From VGBV01 sp963813725 (GTDB lineage: Bacteria > Actinomycetota > Thermoleophilia > Solirubrobacterales > 70-9): DNA of 64,000 nucleotides. Where the stretch lies: NCBI GenBank assembly GCA_963813725.1, contig CAWFAI010000010.1, positions 62,001-126,000 of the forward strand. Direction: 5' to 3'. The position numbers and the translations under genes are program-made. The stretch's first letter is position 1. Every line of letters starts with the position of its first letter. Positions 60,054 through 64,000 of this stretch are shown one piece after another. The notes under the pieces are model-generated. The model had not been told where the DNA came from, ran no database searches, and saw only the letters and a program-made list of their open reading frames with translations.

Positions 60054-60206
60054 GTGGCTGAGGGCTATTGCGTCAAGGAACGCAAGAAGGTCGAGATCAA
60101 GGACCCGCAGCAGGTCACGATGAAGAACGGTCGCCCGGCTATTCAGGGCACGTGCCCCGACTGCGGCACCAAGATCTTCAAGATCGGGAAGCTGGAGAAC
60201 AACTAG
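60054..60206 (+). CDS. DUF5679 domain protein (50 aa)
   Basis: A small gene with GTG start at 60054 and AAAGGAGG at good spacing. Product MAEGYCVKERKKVEIKDPQQ..., with NGRPAIQGTCPDCGTKIFKI: Cys6 plus a CPDC pair form a small zinc-ribbon-like domain, as in DUF5679. The family is common in actinobacteria and found near DNA-related genes; function unknown. Followed by an 11-bp stem at 60219-60246. Confidence 0.88.
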   Translation: MAEGYCVKERKKVEIKDPQQVTMKNGRPAIQGTCPDCGTKIFKIGKLENN

Positions 60207-60862
60207 CCCGCTTTTTCTGCACTCGTGGGGGGCCGCCCACGAGTGCCCGGCGACCAGCCGGCATGGGCGCGACGCGACCTCGGATCTCGTCGAGTAGCCG
60301 CGTCGCAAGCACTGGGGCCTCTTCGCCCGGTTGCGGGTCTCCCGCGGCCGGGCGAAAGAAGGCCACCCTCACCCGTGGACGCCTGGGGAACCGTGCGTAA
60401 GTCGTCGTCCCCTCGACCGTGCAGAGGACGACCTGCACGCCCGGGCACCACTCGGCCAGGCGGCCCACACCGCTGCGTGCGCGCAGGCGCTCGCCCCAGG
60501 AGAGGCCGCCCTCGGGAAAGACGCAGATCGCCTCGCCCGCGGCCAGCGCCTCGATCGCCTTCTCGAGCGCGGCCGAGTCGCCCGTTCCGCGCCTGATCGG
60601 AATCTGTCCCAGGCCGTAGAGCACGGGGCCGAGCAGCAAGCCGCCCCAGCACGGGGATCCTCCAGAGGCTGGCGCGGGCGAGGAAGCGCAGCCTGCGCCT
60701 GGGCTTGACCGCGAGCCCGATCAGGATCGGGTCCCACTGGCTGTCGTGGTTGGGCACGACCAGCAGCGGGCCCTCGGCCGGCACCTGGTCGAGCCCCTCG
60801 ACGCTCAGCCGCCCCCACCAGGCGGCGGGCCGCATCAGGCTCGCGGCGAGGTCATAGAGCAC
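60178..60862 (-). CDS. 1-acyl-sn-glycerol-3-phosphate acyltransferase-like (PlsC family), frameshifted
   Basis: Starts at GTG 60862 (MLYDLAASLMRPAAWWGRLS; upstream start less fitting). Motif I NHDSQWDPILIG (HxxxxD variant) is seen, then after a frame break near 60645 the next frame gives LLLGPVLYGLGQIPIRRGTG and motif III VFPEGGLSWGERL. About 227 residues. Transfers a fatty acyl chain to lysophosphatidate in membrane lipid synthesis. The 3' end overlaps the DUF5679 gene on the other strand by 29 bp. Confidence 0.85.
60219..60246. other. 11-bp stem with 6-nt loop
   Basis: GCACTCGTGGG (60219-60229) pairs with CCCACGAGTGC (60236-60246). It lies 12 bp after the DUF5679 stop and inside the 3' part of the acyltransferase. 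The T-run is on the wrong side of the stem for a classical terminator of DUF5679. Confidence 0.5.
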
Positions 60863-61005
60863 GGCGCCAACCGTATGCGACGGCGGGCCGCCCCCGGTGC
60901 GAGGACCGCTCGACCCCGTGCGATATGTCACACCGAACGGGAACGGCCACACCGATAGAGCCACTGATGAAAGAATCGGGCGGTTAGAGGGATTAGGTGA
61001 GGTAA

Positions 61006-61410
61006 ATGGACCAGAGGCCGCTGGAGCTGATCCTGGCTCGGAACTTCCTGACGAGCCTCTCGACCCCTGCCTTCCTGGTGGACGAGGGCGGGGGCATCGT
61101 CTTCTACAACGAGGCCGCGGGGGGCCTGCTCGGAATCTCCTTCGAGGAGTTCGGCCAGAAGCCGGCCGACGAGTGGAGCAAGATCATCGGCCCCTTCGGC
61201 GACGACGGCGAGCCGCTCCCGATCGAGGGGCTGTCCACGACCAAGGCCGCGCGGGAGGGCCGCCCCTCGCACGACAGGTTCTGCATCCACGCCGTCAACG
61301 GCACGGAGCACAAGGTCGAATCCACGGTGCTGCCGATCGTCGCCGAGGGCGGACAGGAGGGCGCGATGATCTTTCTCTGGGCCCGCAACGGAAGCGCCGG
61401 TGACGGCTAG
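61006..61410 (+). CDS. PAS domain protein
   Basis: 134 residues made of a single PAS fold: FLTSLSTPAFLVDEGGGIVF, YNEAAGGLLGISFEEFGQKP and C-terminal strands (STVLPIVAEGGQEGAMIFLW). No output domain, so it is probably a stand-alone sensor or part of a larger complex. It ends 26 bp before the metallo-beta-lactamase-fold gene and likely forms an operon with it. Confidence 0.85.
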   Translation: MDQRPLELILARNFLTSLSTPAFLVDEGGGIVFYNEAAGGLLGISFEEFGQKPADEWSKIIGPFGDDGEPLPIEGLSTTKAAREGRPSHDRFCIHAVNGTEHKVESTVLPIVAEGGQEGAMIFLWARNGSAGDG

Positions 61411-61436
61411 ATGCCGGTGATGGCGGGGGTGCGGGC

Positions 61437-62348
<912 letters not shown>

Positions 62349-62352
<4 letters not shown>

Positions 62353-63833
62353 GCGAGCGGCTCCTGGGCGACGGGCTCCGAGACGGCGAGCGGCGGGCGC
62401 CGCCCCGCCCACGGCCGCTCGGACTCGAGCTGCGCCGCAAGCGACAGCAGCGTCGCCTCGTCGTTGGGGGGCGCCACCAGCTGTACGGCCAGCGGCAGCC
62501 CCTCGGCGCTGAGTCGCGCCGGGACCGCCGCCGCGGGCTGGCCGGTGTGGTTGAAGGGCACCGCGTAGGGGTACCAGCGGCTCTGCCCCACCACGGCCCG
62601 CAGCGCCCCCAGTCCGTGCCAGCGGCCGACCTCGACGGCGGGCCCGGCCGTCATCGGGGTCAGCAGCAGGTCCACGCCGTCATCGCCGGTGAAGATCGCG
62701 TTGATGCGGTCGCTGTCGGCGCGCTCCAGCTTCAGCGCGCGGCGCACCGCCCAGCCCGGCGCCGACAGTCGCGCCAGCCGCCTGTAGCCCTTCGTCTGGC
62801 CCTCGAGCCGGTCGCCGTTGGGAACCTGGTCGATGTCCTCGGCGATGCCGCCCAGGTAGCGCGCCGGGATCTGGTTCGCGATCGAGCCCCAGTCGGGGTC
62901 CCTGCGGATGATCGTGTGGCCCAGCGAGGCGAGCAGCTCGGCCGTCTCCTCCAGCGCCGCCCTCGACTCCTCGCCCAGCAGCGGCTTGGCCAGGGCCCGC
63001 GGCGCCTTCGTGCTGACGGCGATCCTCAGAACCCCCGGAGGCGAGGCCGCCGCCTCGCTGAAGCTGCGCTCGGGCGGCGGCGGCGCGTTCGCCGAGTGGG
63101 CCGGACCCGCGGTGACCGCGTCCAGGAACAGGGCGGTGTCGGCGACCGTCCAGCTGACGCAGCCGTTGACCGAGAGCCCGTGCCAGTGCTCGGAGTCGAT
63201 CGGGACCCGGTTGCGCTGCGGCTTCAGGCCGAACAGCCCGCAGTTGGCCGCCGGGTAGCGGATCGAGCCCGCGCCGTCCGAGGCGTGGGCGAGGGCGGCC
63301 ATGCCGGCGGCGACGGCGGCCCCGCTGCCGCCGCTGGAGCCGCCCGGCGTGCGCTCGGGGTTCCAGGGGTTGCGGGTGACGCCGAAGGTCTCGGTCTCGG
63401 TGAAGCCGTGGATCGCAAGCTCGGGCAGGTTCGTCTTGCCGAGGAAGACGGCGCCGGCGGCGCGCAGGCGGGCGACGATCTCGGAGTCCCGTTCAGCCGG
63501 CTGGTCGAAGCCGGCGGTCCCCAGCATGGTCACGTCGCCCTCGACGTCCACGGTGTCCTTGATCGCGATCGGCACCCCCAGCAGCGGCTGGCTCTCGTCG
63601 CCGCCGGCGCCGGACGACAGGCGCTCGTCGGCGTCGGCGGCGGCCGCCAGCGCCTCGTCGCCCCAGACGACGCGGAAGGCGTTCAGCTGCGGGTCGAGCC
63701 GCTCGATCCGCTCCAGGAACATCTCGGTCAGCTCCCGCGAGGTGACCTCGCGGTCGCGCAGCTTCGCGGCCAGGAGGGCCGCTCCCTCGAAGGCCAACTC
63801 CTCCGTGACGGCCGCGTCGCTCACAGCCGCCAT
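62349..63833 (-). CDS. Amidase signature family enzyme
   Basis: 494 residues from ATG at 63833. Amidase signature: LLGVPIAIKDTVDVEGD (catalytic Lys), GKTNLPELAIHGFTETETFG, TPGGSSGGSGAAVAAGMAAL (Ser-cisSer) and GSIRYPAANCGLFGLKPQRN. Ser-Ser-Lys triad complete. Hydrolyses an amide, substrate unknown. Overlaps the end of the next gene upstream (63821-64000) by 13 bp, so they are probably cotranscribed. Confidence 0.93.
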
Positions 63834-64000
63834 CCTTCCGCATCCAGCACTTCGCCCGCCGCGCGGTCGCCGCTGCGGACGGCGCCATCCATGTACCCGC
63901 ACCACGTCGTCGCCGTCTCGGATCCCGCCCAATGGACGCGGCCCGAAGGCCGGCGCAGCTCCTCGCCGTAGGCGGTGAGCGCGCCCGGGGCCGGGTGGCA
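63821..64000 (-). CDS. Flavin monoamine oxidase family protein, C-terminal end only
   Basis: 59 residues before the stop at 63821-63823; the gene enters from beyond the right edge. The stretch GRVHWAGSETATTWCGYMDG followed by AVRSGDRAAGEVL is the FAD-binding C-terminal motif of monoamine oxidases. Overlaps the start of the amidase gene, suggesting an amine or amide breakdown operon. Confidence 0.85.
   Translation of the reverse strand, partial: CHPAPGALTAYGEELRRPSGRVHWAGSETATTWCGYMDGAVRSGDRAAGEVLDAEGWRL

Noticed and set aside
60219..60246. Strong stem after DUF5679 considered as a rho-independent terminator.
   Set aside because: The T-run lies before the stem on the plus strand and no T-run follows on either strand; kept only as a hairpin.

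Overview
This is 64 kb of high-GC, gene-dense bacterial DNA. Gene content points to an actinobacterium, most like the class Thermoleophilia (Solirubrobacterales-type): a SigA-type sigma factor, F420-dependent LLM oxidoreductases, the ergothioneine genes egtB/egtD, a GlpX bisphosphatase, split NHEJ-type ligase and polymerase modules, DUF5679 and SHOCT proteins, together with a type IV pilus, which is uncommon in most actinobacteria but known in this class. Placement is an inference from gene content only. No rRNA, tRNA, CRISPR array, prophage or insertion sequence was recognised.

Layout. 1-4.6 kb (minus strand): a pilin operon with two GspG/PilA-type pilins and three minor pilins; its 5' leader carries a c-di-GMP-I (GEMM) riboswitch (about 4399-4495). 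5.05-5.2 kb: two tandem 80-bp hairpin units. 5.2-12.8 kb (minus): rpoD/sigA followed by a pilus motor block (pilT2, a thioredoxin-fold protein, pilB, pilT1, pilC). 12.8-13.1 kb: divergent control region with a LexA-type box. 13.1-20.6 kb: BrkB/YihY membrane protein, NAD(P)-binding protein, glpX, LLM oxidoreductase, egtD and egtB. 20.6-26.7 kb: SDR enzyme, then a rearranged stretch of small membrane proteins with a duplicated gene, one intact and one decayed potassium channel, a cupredoxin-like lipoprotein and a SHOCT protein. 27-29.8 kb: a large LuxR-type ATPase regulator. 30.3-33.3 kb (minus): the pntA/pntAB/pntB proton-translocating transhydrogenase operon. 35-40 kb: CtpE-like P-type ATPase, HAD hydrolase and pyruvate kinase in overlapping genes. 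40-41.6 kb: a secreted copper-type protein ending in a cupredoxin. 41.6-43.4 kb: NodIJ-type ABC exporter. 45-47 kb: membrane protein fused to a PI-PLC-like domain. 47.2-50.6 kb: LigD-type polymerase and ATP-dependent DNA ligase. 50.6-64 kb: L-2-hydroxyglutarate oxidase, acyl-CoA dehydrogenase with a TetR regulator, thiolase, acyltransferase, PAS protein, metallo-beta-lactamase-fold protein, amidase, and the tail of a flavin amine oxidase at the right edge.

The most informative signal is the c-di-GMP riboswitch in front of the main pilin, which ties second-messenger sensing to pilus synthesis. A second window-wide signal is a TAnnnT hexamer 6-10 nt upstream of many start codons, suggesting common leaderless transcription. 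A caution: about two dozen single-base frame breaks, often in G/C runs and including core genes (pyk, pntB, thiolase), suggest indel errors in this sequence rather than mass gene decay; broken genes are annotated over their whole reconstructed span.
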